Of a stretch of DNA of 64,000 bases, positions 54,595 through 62,847 are shown piece by piece. Made by a program: the position numbers and the translations under genes. Position 1 is the first letter of the stretch, and each line of letters starts with the position of its first letter. A model generated the notes under the pieces. That model ran no database searches. It saw only the letters and a program-made list of their open reading frames with translations, and was not told the origin of the DNA. This DNA comes from an uncultured Porphyromonadaceae bacterium (GTDB lineage Bacteria > Bacteroidota > Bacteroidia > Bacteroidales > Barnesiellaceae), in NCBI GenBank assembly GCA_900538555.1, contig UPYI01000013.1, forward strand, positions 1-64,000. Reading direction: 5' to 3'.

Positions 54595-54780
54595 TTCTTT
54601 TTTTTCGAGCAAACCGCTTTTTCGGCGGTGAAAAATAGTATATGCCGTTGCGCTGTCCGGCGTGTGTTTTCCCGACGTTCGGGGCTTTCTTTTATTATCG
54701 CACGAATCGGGCGGTTTCTCGCTTTTTCTTTGTATCCGAAATGGTAACGGATTGTTGCCGGATTTAAAAAACAGTTTTTT

Positions 54781-55545
54781 ATGAAGAAACAAACAGAAGA
54801 AAAAAGTGTTCCGCGCCGTAAGTCGCGCGAAGTGCTTATTGAACGGGTGATGCAGAAATTCCCCGATCGTTTGTTGGAAACGGACGACGATTTTTTCGAC
54901 GCGCTGGAAGAGTACGATTCTTATTTCCAGAAGCGGTATGAAAAGTTGGCGGACGACCAAAACAAACTATGCGACTTGTTCATCTCCAATCCGAAGATGG
55001 GAGCTTTCATTGCCGACGTGGTAGGTGGGGAGGATGCGCTGGTGGCGTGTGTGAAGTATTTCGGCAAAGACCTGCTGGAATGTGCCGGAGACGACCGGCG
55101 GATGTATGAATTGCGTCGGGCGAACGATGAGTATATGTCGCGCATATCGCACTACCGGAAACTGGATGCCGAGATGCGGGAAAACCTGAAAAACAGTTCG
55201 CGCCATATCGAACGGTTCAAGGCATCGAAAGGCATGAGCGACGAAGAGTTCGAAGCCTTTGTCGATCGGGTATATCACTTGTGCAACCATGTATTTGTCG
55301 GTGACCTGAATACCGAAGTGCTGGAACTGCTTTACAAAGGGGTCAATTACGATTCCGATCTCTCTTGTGCCGAAAAAGCCGCCGAGATAAAAGGTCGTAA
55401 CGAACGTATCGTATTGGAGAAGAAACAGAACCGGGGCGATTCCTTATCCGGGCTGCGAAGCGTAGGCAGTGTCGTCGCCGAAGAGGATGAGGATACTTCG
55501 CCGATTTTGGGACGCCGTCGTCGCAAAAGCGTCTGGGATCTGTAA
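54781..55545 (+). CDS. Phage-like protein, candidate capsid scaffold, 254 aa
   Basis: I do not recognise a named family. The protein is charged and almost wholly helical, with an N-terminal basic stretch (KKQTEEKSVPRRKSRE), a long acidic helical body (LETDDDFFDALEEYDSYFQKRYEKL) and a C-terminus with a flexible acidic linker (VVAEEDEDTSP) followed by GRRRRKSVWDL. Its place directly before the capsid-like gene, its size and its helical, charged nature fit a scaffolding protein. This role is inference. No clear TAnnTTTG box was found in the 276-base divergent gap to the fumarase gene. Confidence 0.6.
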   Translation: MKKQTEEKSVPRRKSREVLIERVMQKFPDRLLETDDDFFDALEEYDSYFQKRYEKLADDQNKLCDLFISNPKMGAFIADVVGGEDALVACVKYFGKDLLECAGDDRRMYELRRANDEYMSRISHYRKLDAEMRENLKNSSRHIERFKASKGMSDEEFEAFVDRVYHLCNHVFVGDLNTEVLELLYKGVNYDSDLSCAEKAAEIKGRNERIVLEKKQNRGDSLSGLRSVGSVVAEEDEDTSPILGRRRRKSVWDL

Positions 55546-55620
55546 TCCGTTTAGAATGAGTTAAATTATTTTTTATAGCATCGACAACTGTATAGTATAA
55601 ATTATTTAAATCATTGTGTT

Positions 55621-56994
55621 ATGAAATTTATCTTGAAACAAACTGTATCTATTGAATGGGCGATTTTTGCCTTGGCGATTTTGTGCGCCGCATTCGGCTT
55701 GGCTGGGACTGAGGTGCTTGCCGCCGCGACGATTCCCGGACTTTCGGGCGGGAAATTAGTTACGGGCGAACCGCTTACTACGGATATTACCCGCCGCGAA
55801 TCGCCCGAACTGTTGCGCAGCGAGGTCGATAAACGTATTGTCAAAATTCGTCCGATGGCGACTCCGGTCGATCAATTGTCGCGTTGGAGCGGTGCTCGCA
55901 AAGCCGGTTCTATGATTGTGGATTATTATTCGGTGGATGTGAAGCCGACGAAAACGACCCTGCTTACGGCTTATACCGAACCGGCTGCCGGCAGTGTATC
56001 GGCAACCCATCAACGGGCGAAACTCAATACTGCCAATAACGATATTTTCGAGGTGTCCGAAACGATACTGGTGCAAGGCGTGAAAGGTTATGATGCCGAT
56101 AACAAGCCTTCGGCAGCCGATCTGGTATTGTATATCAGCAGCAAGGAAGAGGACGGGCAATTGAATGTCTATGCCATCAACGGTAAGAAAATCGGAACGG
56201 TGGAAAATTGTGTGCCTACGATCAAGGCGGGCGTGACGTTGATCCGAATGGGTCGGGCTGCGACCGAGCTGGATGTGCAGACTGCCCAGTTCGAATCGCT
56301 TCCGATCAAAGCGCAGAACTATTGCCAGATTTTCAAAATGCAGATCGAACAGTCTACATTCCAGAAGATTGCGAACAAAGAGGTGGAATGGGATTTCTCC
56401 GACGAGGAAGAATCTGCGATTTACGATATGCGTCTGGGTATGGAAAAAACATTCATGTTCGGCGTGAAACGTTCGATCTACGATGCCCGGAAGAAAGAGA
56501 ATGTGATGCTCACCGGCGGTATCTGGTGGCAGGCGGGCAAGCAGTACGATTTCGATCCGACGAAAGACCTGACGCAAAACGATATGATCGACATCATGCA
56601 GCAGGCATTTACCGGCAATGGCGGTAACAAGCGGAAAGTGCTGATCGGCGGTTCGAAGTTTATCGGTCGTATCAACAAACTGGAAGTGACCAAGATGGTG
56701 ATGGCGAAAGACGATACGGTGAAATGGGGTATCGACTTCTCCGAAATCAAATCGAAATTCGGTAAGTTGTATGTGCTTTATTCCGAAGTGTTCGATGATT
56801 GCGGCATGGAAGATTATGGTTTCATTTTCGATCCGGAATTCATCCAGAAGTGGTCGCATGTGCCTTTTGCCGCTCAGTCGCTCGATCTGAAAAAGGCTGG
56901 TATCCGAAATACCGATGCTTTGGTATTGACCGAAGCCAGTTGCTTGACCTTGCGTTATCCGGCTGCGCATATGCGCATTGTCCCGACGGCGTAG
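55621..56994 (+). CDS. SU10/HK97-like major capsid protein with signal-like N-terminus
   Basis: The 457-residue protein resembles SU10-type major capsid proteins (the family once called DUF5309) by the segment VKIRPMATPVDQLSRWSGARKAGS (about residues 75-98) followed by VDYYSVDVKPTKT. It also has a long central basic region with QIFKMQIEQSTFQKIANKEVEWD and GMEKTFMFGVKRS, and ends GMEDYGFIFDPEF ... TEASCLTLRYPAAHM. The first 37 residues are unusual: a basic start, a hydrophobic stretch (WAIFALAILCAAFGLAG) and VLAAA, which read like a cleavable signal peptide. The gene is flanked by an AT-rich 75-base gap and, downstream, by a strong terminator. Confidence 0.7.
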   Translation: MKFILKQTVSIEWAIFALAILCAAFGLAGTEVLAAATIPGLSGGKLVTGEPLTTDITRRESPELLRSEVDKRIVKIRPMATPVDQLSRWSGARKAGSMIVDYYSVDVKPTKTTLLTAYTEPAAGSVSATHQRAKLNTANNDIFEVSETILVQGVKGYDADNKPSAADLVLYISSKEEDGQLNVYAINGKKIGTVENCVPTIKAGVTLIRMGRAATELDVQTAQFESLPIKAQNYCQIFKMQIEQSTFQKIANKEVEWDFSDEEESAIYDMRLGMEKTFMFGVKRSIYDARKKENVMLTGGIWWQAGKQYDFDPTKDLTQNDMIDIMQQAFTGNGGNKRKVLIGGSKFIGRINKLEVTKMVMAKDDTVKWGIDFSEIKSKFGKLYVLYSEVFDDCGMEDYGFIFDPEFIQKWSHVPFAAQSLDLKKAGIRNTDALVLTEASCLTLRYPAAHMRIVPTA

Positions 56995-57015
56995 CGTATT
57001 GATTTGAACCGGAGA

Positions 57016-57051
57016 GGAGGGCGGTCGGGAATGGGCTTCGCCCTCCTTTTT
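57016..57051 (+). terminator. Terminator after the capsid-like gene
   Basis: GGAGGGCG at 57016-57023 pairs with CGCCCTCC at 57039-57046, followed by TTTTTAT. It sits inside the island, between capsid-like and downstream genes, so it probably lowers expression of the latter. Confidence 0.85.
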
Positions 57052-57067
57052 ATTAAGATAGTTGATT

Positions 57068-57448
57068 ATGAGAATTTATCAAACGGGATTGGGAAATTTG
57101 AGTACGGTAGTTTCGGTCGATGGCGTTCCGGTGCGGATTCACTTCGTGTCGTCCGACGGGCGTACCGGTTATTTCTCGACCGACGACCGGCGGGTACAGC
57201 AGGCTTTGGAGCAGAGCCGCGGATATGGCAAACGTTTCGGATTCTTTCGTGATGCTCCTGAGGTGGAGCTGTCGGAACCGGAACGGAAAAAATTGATGCC
57301 GATCCGTAAGATCACGGGCTGGCAGCAGGCGCGTGAATTTTTGCACCAGCCGCCTTATTCCATCGGTTACGACCGGCTGGATACGCCGTATGCCATAGAG
57401 CGTGAGGCGGAAATGCAGGGAATCTATTTCCCGAAACTGAAAAAATGA
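57068..57448 (+). CDS. Hypothetical protein of the phage-like island, 126 aa
   Basis: I do not recognise the family. It begins MRIYQTGLGNLSTVVSVDGVPVRIHF and continues with GYFSTDDRRVQQALEQSRGYG, which suggests a small beta domain followed by a helix; FLHQPPYSIGYDRLD lies near the end. In phage order this place, after the capsid gene, often holds a small head decoration or fibre-anchoring protein. The ATG at 57068 is preferred to the TTG two codons upstream. It follows a terminator by 16 bases and precedes the next gene by seven. Confidence 0.55.
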   Translation: MRIYQTGLGNLSTVVSVDGVPVRIHFVSSDGRTGYFSTDDRRVQQALEQSRGYGKRFGFFRDAPEVELSEPERKKLMPIRKITGWQQAREFLHQPPYSIGYDRLDTPYAIEREAEMQGIYFPKLKK

Positions 57449-57455
57449 AACGAGT

Positions 57456-58787
57456 ATGGAACATAAACATGAAAATAACCGCGCGGGCTATTTAGGATTT
57501 TTCGATTCGGTAGCGGCCGTAGAGAAAATCTATCCGGACGGCGGACAGCCCGGCGATTTCTTTACCAACGGCGAAACGGCGTCGATGTGGATGTGGAATC
57601 CCAAGACATTGGGTTGGACCAATATGCAGGGCGAGAGCAAATCTGTGTTGCAGGGAGTGATAACCGATCCCGAAACGTTCGTGCCGAATGTCAAGGAGGA
57701 TGAGCCGGCATATTATCTGTATGTGGCACCGGGCGACGGAGAGTACAGTTTCCCGCAACTGAAAGATATATTCGGCGAGGTTGTGACTGTCTCGACCGAT
57801 TGCCATGCGTTGGTTTCGCTTTTCTGGACCGGACGTTATTGGGAAGCGTCGGTGACATCGTTGAACCTGAACCCGCTTTCGCAAGCGACTTATACATCGG
57901 TGAAATATTGTATCACGGATACCGATCAGGAAATACCGAAAATGCACTCTATGTTTGAGCCGGGGCCCCAGTGGCTGCCTCATATACTGACCGTTCCGAA
58001 AAACAGATTCCTGTGGATGACTACCGCCCGGTTCAATATGCGGGGCGAGCTGGTCGGCAGTTGGAGCCGTCCGATTTTGCTGACCGGACGCAAAGGCGAT
58101 GCGGGGGCGGTTCTGCGCAATCGTGGAAACTGGAACGAGGAAGAGGTTTATGAGTGTAATGAGAAGTGGATAGATGTGGTGCGTTATGAACAGCATTGTT
58201 ATAAAGTCAAGGAGAATGGTGTTACGGCAATTGCCCCGCCGGATGCCACGTGCTGGGAACTGGCGGACGAATGTCTGTTTATAGCCGACATCCTTGACTT
58301 GCGGCCGGGGCAATCGATCACGATCAGCGACCGGGGGCGTATTATGGTCGGAGGCACTCAGAAATGCTGGTTGTTGATGAGCGGTAAGATCATGCATATA
58401 CCGTCGGGGATAGAGATGGACGATCGGGGGAATATCAAGATTCCGGATTCACGGGGTAACGGTACGTTCGAACTTTCGACGAACCATTATCCTTTCCGTT
58501 GGGTGACTTCGCAGAATGAGGAACTGGTGAAATTGGAGATGACCGATTCGGGTCCTTGTTTCTCGATCAATACGTATTATTCGGGATCGATTGAACATGT
58601 GATGCTGAACCGTCAGGGATTGGTCATGCAATCGATATCCACAGACACCGGAGAGGTCACGGAGAACTTCTATTTCGGCAAGAAAGGAATGCGGTTGCCC
58701 TTGAAAGATGCTCCCGACGAGGAGTACGACATTTATGTCGATGAAAATAATTTCGTACGGTATTCACCTCAAAAACTCGATAACTGA
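57456..58787 (+). CDS. Phage-like appendage or head-fibre protein, 443 aa
   Basis: The protein is beta-rich and modular. The N-terminal 75 residues (GYLGFFDSVAAVEKIYPDGGQPGDFF) resemble the anchoring module of phage fibre proteins. A middle segment (about residues 210-270) with NRGNWNEEEVYECNEKWIDV and DATCWELADECLF resembles small carbohydrate-binding (CBM5/12-like) modules; RKGDAGAVL just before it is a short collagen-like or linker motif. The C-terminal 130 residues repeat aromatic-rich strands ending in FYFGKKGMRLPL. These features suit a structural fibre. The stop overlaps the next start by one base (TGATG), which implies translational coupling. Confidence 0.6.
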   Translation: MEHKHENNRAGYLGFFDSVAAVEKIYPDGGQPGDFFTNGETASMWMWNPKTLGWTNMQGESKSVLQGVITDPETFVPNVKEDEPAYYLYVAPGDGEYSFPQLKDIFGEVVTVSTDCHALVSLFWTGRYWEASVTSLNLNPLSQATYTSVKYCITDTDQEIPKMHSMFEPGPQWLPHILTVPKNRFLWMTTARFNMRGELVGSWSRPILLTGRKGDAGAVLRNRGNWNEEEVYECNEKWIDVVRYEQHCYKVKENGVTAIAPPDATCWELADECLFIADILDLRPGQSITISDRGRIMVGGTQKCWLLMSGKIMHIPSGIEMDDRGNIKIPDSRGNGTFELSTNHYPFRWVTSQNEELVKLEMTDSGPCFSINTYYSGSIEHVMLNRQGLVMQSISTDTGEVTENFYFGKKGMRLPLKDAPDEEYDIYVDENNFVRYSPQKLDN

Positions 58788-59413
58788 TGATTTATTCCGT
58801 GTCACAATTGGTCGAGCGCGTAAAACTCGATATGGAAGAGCTTACCCCCGAATGGGACTTTGATTACGATCGGAAGAATGGGGTGGAAATATCCCGTTAC
58901 ATACGTCCGAAACTGGTCGATGCCCTGCGCCGGATATGGCTTTCGGCTCCGGCGGCGTGGCTTCCGGTAAAAGAGATTGCCGGTAGTCTTGAAGCGATCC
59001 GACGATCCGACGGCAGCGGCAGGGTAGTCCTGCCCGATGGCATATTACGGATTGTGGAGTTTGCTATGGAGGGGTGGAAGCGTCCGGTTGTAAAGTTCAT
59101 CGGGACGGAGCATCCGATGTACGAATTGCAGTTCAACCGGTATAGCCGTGGCGGAGCTTCCAAGCCCGTGTGCGTGTTGAGTACGGACGGTAGCGGACAC
59201 CCGATACTTGATTATTTTTCTTTGCCGGCTTCGGTCAGGACGCATCGGATTGCCTGTGCCAAAGTGGTGGAAGAACCCGATGAGAATGCCGACAGCTATG
59301 AGATTCATCCTGCCTTGACCGATCGCGTGGTGAGCTTGTGCGCCTCTATGGTGTACGATATACTGGGCAATACGGCAATGGCTGCGGTGATGCAGAAACG
59401 ATGTGCCGACTGA
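58787..59413 (+). CDS. Phage-like head-tail adaptor candidate, 208 aa
   Basis: The protein resembles small head-completion or connector proteins by its layout. A helical N-terminus (SVSQLVERVKLDMEELTPEWD ... RYIRPKLVDALRRIWLSAPAAWL) is followed by a beta domain (GRVVLPDGILRIVEFAME, about residues 84-101) and a C-terminal helix (TDRVVSLCASMVYDILGN). The assignment is by pattern and position only. It is the last gene of the island, and a hairpin follows at 59472. Confidence 0.55.
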   Translation: MIYSVSQLVERVKLDMEELTPEWDFDYDRKNGVEISRYIRPKLVDALRRIWLSAPAAWLPVKEIAGSLEAIRRSDGSGRVVLPDGILRIVEFAMEGWKRPVVKFIGTEHPMYELQFNRYSRGGASKPVCVLSTDGSGHPILDYFSLPASVRTHRIACAKVVEEPDENADSYEIHPALTDRVVSLCASMVYDILGNTAMAAVMQKRCAD

Positions 59414-59471
59414 TCCGTATCGGGACTATGTCGGGATATGTATGAGCCGGTCACGGAATGCCCGTATTTAT

Positions 59472-59509
59472 GGGGGTGCAGTCCAAAACGTAAGTTTTGA
59501 TGCACTCCC
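59472..59509 (+). terminator. Terminator of the phage-like island
   Basis: GGGGGTGCA (59472-59480) pairs with TGCACTCCC (59501-59509; one G-T pair), and CAAAAC pairs with GTTTTG inside. TTT follows. The same hairpin type appears at 34798, 47173 and 52786. Confidence 0.8.
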
Positions 59510-59787
59510 TTTCGGCATGTCGAGATTGCGGATACCCCGACGACGCATAGAAAACGGATATAATCAGATAGGACTAAATGTAAAGAATATCAACGTTTTC
59601 GATAAGTCGGGAGCAGAGCCGAACAAGGTTCGGGCTATGCCGAGCGAAGAAAAGGTGCATGGATATGAACAATTTAATGAAACCCAACGGGCGCTCGTGT
59701 TCACTTTTTCACCAGCACAGGATGGTGTGATGTGAAGCTGTTTAAAAGTGTAGAAAACTCTACGGTTTTGGAGTTCTTTAAAAATCT
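59510..59787. other. Intergenic stretch without a recognised gene
   Basis: Together with the hairpin before it, this makes 374 gene-free bases (59414-59787) between the island and the convergent C10 peptidase gene. The words atgccgagcg and gaacaaggttcggg recall the body of the promoter-repeat family, but no usable -7 box remains. An open frame across it (59403-59735) overlaps the terminator and shows no protein-like character. Confidence 0.4.
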
Positions 59788-61824
59788 CTACTTGAATGGA
59801 AGGACAATTTTCGAGACGACACCGTTATGCACTCTGATGTATATACCAGAAGATAAGGTATTAACATCATCTGTTACTTTCCGTCCGTGCAAGTCATATA
59901 TAGCATCATCGGAGATGTCATTAACTCTGACTGCTTCTATGCCAGTGATATCTGAGGCTGTAACTTTCTTGCCTTGCCCCATTGGTATCCATATATCTCC
60001 GTATGGATTGCGCATGCTTAGGCACAAGACGTACTCACCGGCGTGGGAAGTGCTTTCCTCTTTCCAAGTCCACTTATTGACTTTCAGTTCAAAGTCAATT
60101 GTCTCTTCTGGTCCGAAAGTTGCATTAACCCATGGAGACCATCCCTTTACTATCCCATCCTGTATAAGCTCGATACGCACGGGACGCTCAATATTACGGG
60201 ATAGGGAACTGCGTATGGTGGCATGAAATGCAATTGATGAGTTTAGGTCAAGTTTATCCGGAATGTCTGCCCCCTCTATTTCAGGAGGACATATGGACTC
60301 GATAAACCGGATATCGGAGCCGTTGTTTTCCACCAAAGCGCAGTATCGTGTAGAAATAGGCATAAGGATGCCGTGCCCCCAACCTGAATGGCTGATATAG
60401 AAATCATTTTTGAGAGAATAGAGACCGTCGGGCAGTCCGTCAGGGACAATCTTTATATCACTGTCAAAACTGTCGTAAATTCCAAAATCAGATGTAAGTT
60501 CTACAATGTTGGATGGGACCGTCGTTCCGTCGTAAAAGGATGTGAATATAGTTGCAAATTTTGAACCGGCAGGAATTACAAACGGACCGTAATTATCGCA
60601 TGCACCCGTCATCTTGAAATTGTCGCCGGGATGAAGGATATGTGGTACATCGTCTCTAAATCCTGTTGCAGGATTTACATAATATGAATCTAACCATACG
60701 GTATAAATGGGTGTTCCGGGGTTTTCCGGAGAACGTGGATGAATATTCAACAAGGCGCTCTGCCCCCCGTTATAGCCGGTTGCCCATGGCTCATCCTCTA
60801 CAACCGGATTGAGAAAGTCAATGGCAAAGTACCCGTCGGCATTGCCATCCCAGCCCCAGTTGAAATGGAACAATCCTTCGCCGTCATAGCCGTCACATAC
60901 AAATGCATGGGCGGATGATATGGAGAAGCCACTATACAATATCGGGCCATAGTTCTTCAATGCATCGTAGAGCAGCTGTGACCAGTCTCGGAGTGTGAAC
61001 CAGCTACGGCGCATATATCTGATATCGTCGCTGTAATCCCAATATTTCAGCAGGGACTGAGTGGCATCGTTGATATCGGTACCGGAAGCTGTCGGAAAAT
61101 AGTTCATACGTACACTTCCCCCCACACCACGTAGCAGATGGGCTACGGCTTGTCTCTGCTTTTCGGTAGCGGTTGGCGCGGAATAGTCATCAAGCATATT
61201 TCCCCAATCAAGCGTGTATTGAGAGAAGTCGGTATGGATATTTGTCCCTATTTTTCCCGCGCGGTATTCCAACTCTCCGTTACCTTGCGGAGGCCAGTTG
61301 TGATATTTCATCACTTGCGCCATAGCAGTAGCCACACATCCCGAAAGACACCTTTCTCCGCCGTATTCGGGACATTCCAGATTGAACGGTTCTCCCTGTC
61401 CCCATGAAGTCGTGCAGAGGGGAGCTATGGCCTCACCCACAGAAAGAGTGCCGGTTACTGCATTTCCGCCGGCAGTGCCTTCCGAAACTCGTCGGCTCAT
61501 ATATTGCAACCACTCGCGGAAGCCTGTCGGAAGATTACCGGTTGAGTCATACATTCTGCCGTCGCCATAACCCAGCAATACGGGAAAAGCATCATCGGCA
61601 GGTGTAACGACAAAACCATTTTTAGAATCAAAAAGATAAACAGTATTGTTACCGCAACTGTCTGTTATAATTTCAGCAATTTTGTAGTGTGGAGTTTGGA
61701 TCTGTCCTCTAATTAGGGAAGGCTTCCGGCTTTGCAATCTATTCAGTGCTGCCTCCGGGGTAACAGGAGCAGCCAAAACCGGGATTGTATACAATAAGAG
61801 CAAAAGTATATATGTATATTTCAT
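59788..61824 (-). CDS. Streptopain-like C10 family cysteine protease with sorting tail
   Basis: The 678-residue protein has a signal peptide (MKYTYILLLLLYTIPVLAAP). An inhibitory prodomain of the Spi type (about residues 20-125) precedes a C10 papain-like domain with the nucleophile C163 (RCLSGCVATAMAQVMKYHNWP) and H306 (SSAHAFVCDGY), close to the residues known in SpeB, followed by NWGWDGNADGYF. C-terminal beta domains and a final segment (SSGIYIRVHNGVVSKIVL) resemble a type IX sorting tail. Codons are more AT-rich, with more AGA/AGG/ATA than in the neighbours, suggesting acquisition. An ATG at 61863 is an alternative start. A -7 box (TAAATTTG) is at 61961-61954. Confidence 0.88.
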   Translation of the reverse strand: MKYTYILLLLLYTIPVLAAPVTPEAALNRLQSRKPSLIRGQIQTPHYKIAEIITDSCGNNTVYLFDSKNGFVVTPADDAFPVLLGYGDGRMYDSTGNLPTGFREWLQYMSRRVSEGTAGGNAVTGTLSVGEAIAPLCTTSWGQGEPFNLECPEYGGERCLSGCVATAMAQVMKYHNWPPQGNGELEYRAGKIGTNIHTDFSQYTLDWGNMLDDYSAPTATEKQRQAVAHLLRGVGGSVRMNYFPTASGTDINDATQSLLKYWDYSDDIRYMRRSWFTLRDWSQLLYDALKNYGPILYSGFSISSAHAFVCDGYDGEGLFHFNWGWDGNADGYFAIDFLNPVVEDEPWATGYNGGQSALLNIHPRSPENPGTPIYTVWLDSYYVNPATGFRDDVPHILHPGDNFKMTGACDNYGPFVIPAGSKFATIFTSFYDGTTVPSNIVELTSDFGIYDSFDSDIKIVPDGLPDGLYSLKNDFYISHSGWGHGILMPISTRYCALVENNGSDIRFIESICPPEIEGADIPDKLDLNSSIAFHATIRSSLSRNIERPVRIELIQDGIVKGWSPWVNATFGPEETIDFELKVNKWTWKEESTSHAGEYVLCLSMRNPYGDIWIPMGQGKKVTASDITGIEAVRVNDISDDAIYDLHGRKVTDDVNTLSSGIYIRVHNGVVSKIVLPFK

Positions 61825-62403
61825 AACCTTTTGATTGTTCGATTTTCCAAATGCCATTTTCATGTCATAAGTTGATGCAAAAAACGCCTTGTCCTTTATT
61901 GATTAGCGGTCAATCGGACTGTCACATCTGATGGACTGTGCTGTATCTCCTTACAAATTTAATGGTTTTTTCTTAATACTCTGTGATTCAAAGCCTCAAA
62001 TCTATGGGGACAATGAGAAAAAGAATCGAGTTAAATGCCTCCTTAAAATTCTAACCCCCCTTTATTCTATTTCCTCTAATTATCTCGATAAGTACATTGT
62101 TAGTAACTTAAACTATAATTAACTGTTGATATACAAATGATTAAGCACCACACATCGAGGTGGGCGATGTGTGGTGTTGAGTATGGGAACAAAATGAGTT
62201 CGTTCGCGTAAACGGTTTAACCCGAATCCCGATAGCAATTCAGTCGGTTGGACCGTATGATACATCGCCCTGTATTACAACTTTTTTCAGACTCCCCGAC
62301 AAGGATTTCAAAAAGTATTAAAATTGTGACAGGGATTTGTTTTTCGGTGCAATACTCGTATTTTTGTATGAGGAATCCTCCGGATCGGTGTCCGCAGGAA
62401 ATT
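61825..62403. other. AT-rich intergenic region
   Basis: 579 bases without a credible gene lie between the divergent C10 and DUF1573 genes. It contains the C10 -7 box at 61961-61954 and an isolated perfect 12-bp hairpin at 62146-62176 (CACCACACATCG/CGATGTGTGGTG) without a T-run. The DUF1573 promoter is at its right end. A 63-codon frame at 61931-62122 has no protein-like features. Confidence 0.5.
62336..62366 (+). promoter_or_regulatory. Promoter of the DUF1573 genes
   Basis: TTTG at 62336-62339, 19-base spacer, TATTTTTG at 62359-62366. It lies inside the longest open frame and sets the real start at 62404. Confidence 0.75.
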
Positions 62404-62814
62404 ATGGAACGAATGAGAACTTGCCGCTTTACATATACGATACTGTTCCTGCTCTTTTCGCTGCTCGGTTTGTCGGCGCGAAATACGGCACGCATCGAGT
62501 TTGCAGAAACCGAACACGATTGGGGCAACATATCGGAACAGGAAGAGGTAGTGACCTGCGATTTCGTTTTTACCAATACGGGCGATGCTCCGCTGGTGAT
62601 TTTGTCGGCGACGGCAAATTGCGGTTGCACGGCAGCCGAATATACACAGGCACCGGTTGCCCCCGGCGGGCAGGGTACGATTCGGGTGGAGTTCTATCCG
62701 CTCGGTAAATCGGGCGAGTTTCTGAAACGGGTCAAGGTAAAGACGAATGTGCCGGGCAAGATGCGGAATGTCATGCTTTCGGTACGAGGCGTTGTGATTC
62801 CGTCACTCAAATGA
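62404..62814 (+). CDS. DUF1573 domain protein, 136 aa
   Basis: The short protein has a signal-like N-terminus (MERMRTCRFTYTILFLLFSLLGLSA) and a single DUF1573 domain, an immunoglobulin-like ASH fold. The domain shows the family pattern EFAETEHDWGNISEQEEVVTCDFVFTNTGDAPLVI followed by ATANCGCTAAEYTQAPVAPGGQGTI. The conserved CGC is present. Such proteins are periplasmic or secreted and of unknown role. An ATG at 62413 is an alternative start. It is followed after 33 bases by a longer homologue. Confidence 0.88.
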   Translation: MERMRTCRFTYTILFLLFSLLGLSARNTARIEFAETEHDWGNISEQEEVVTCDFVFTNTGDAPLVILSATANCGCTAAEYTQAPVAPGGQGTIRVEFYPLGKSGEFLKRVKVKTNVPGKMRNVMLSVRGVVIPSLK

Positions 62815-62847
62815 ATAATTGGATAAAAGACGCGAAAATAGAATAGG

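Noticed and set aside
54781..59413. Complete prophage
   Set aside because: No terminase, portal, integrase, lysis gene or att-like direct repeats are visible in the window; only structural-type genes are present.
59403..59735. Open frame of 110 codons after the adaptor-like gene
   Set aside because: It runs through the terminator hairpin at 59472-59509 and shows no conserved character.
61931..62122. Open frame of 63 codons in the AT-rich gap before the DUF1573 genes
   Set aside because: AT-rich chance frame that starts inside the -7 region of the divergent C10 gene.
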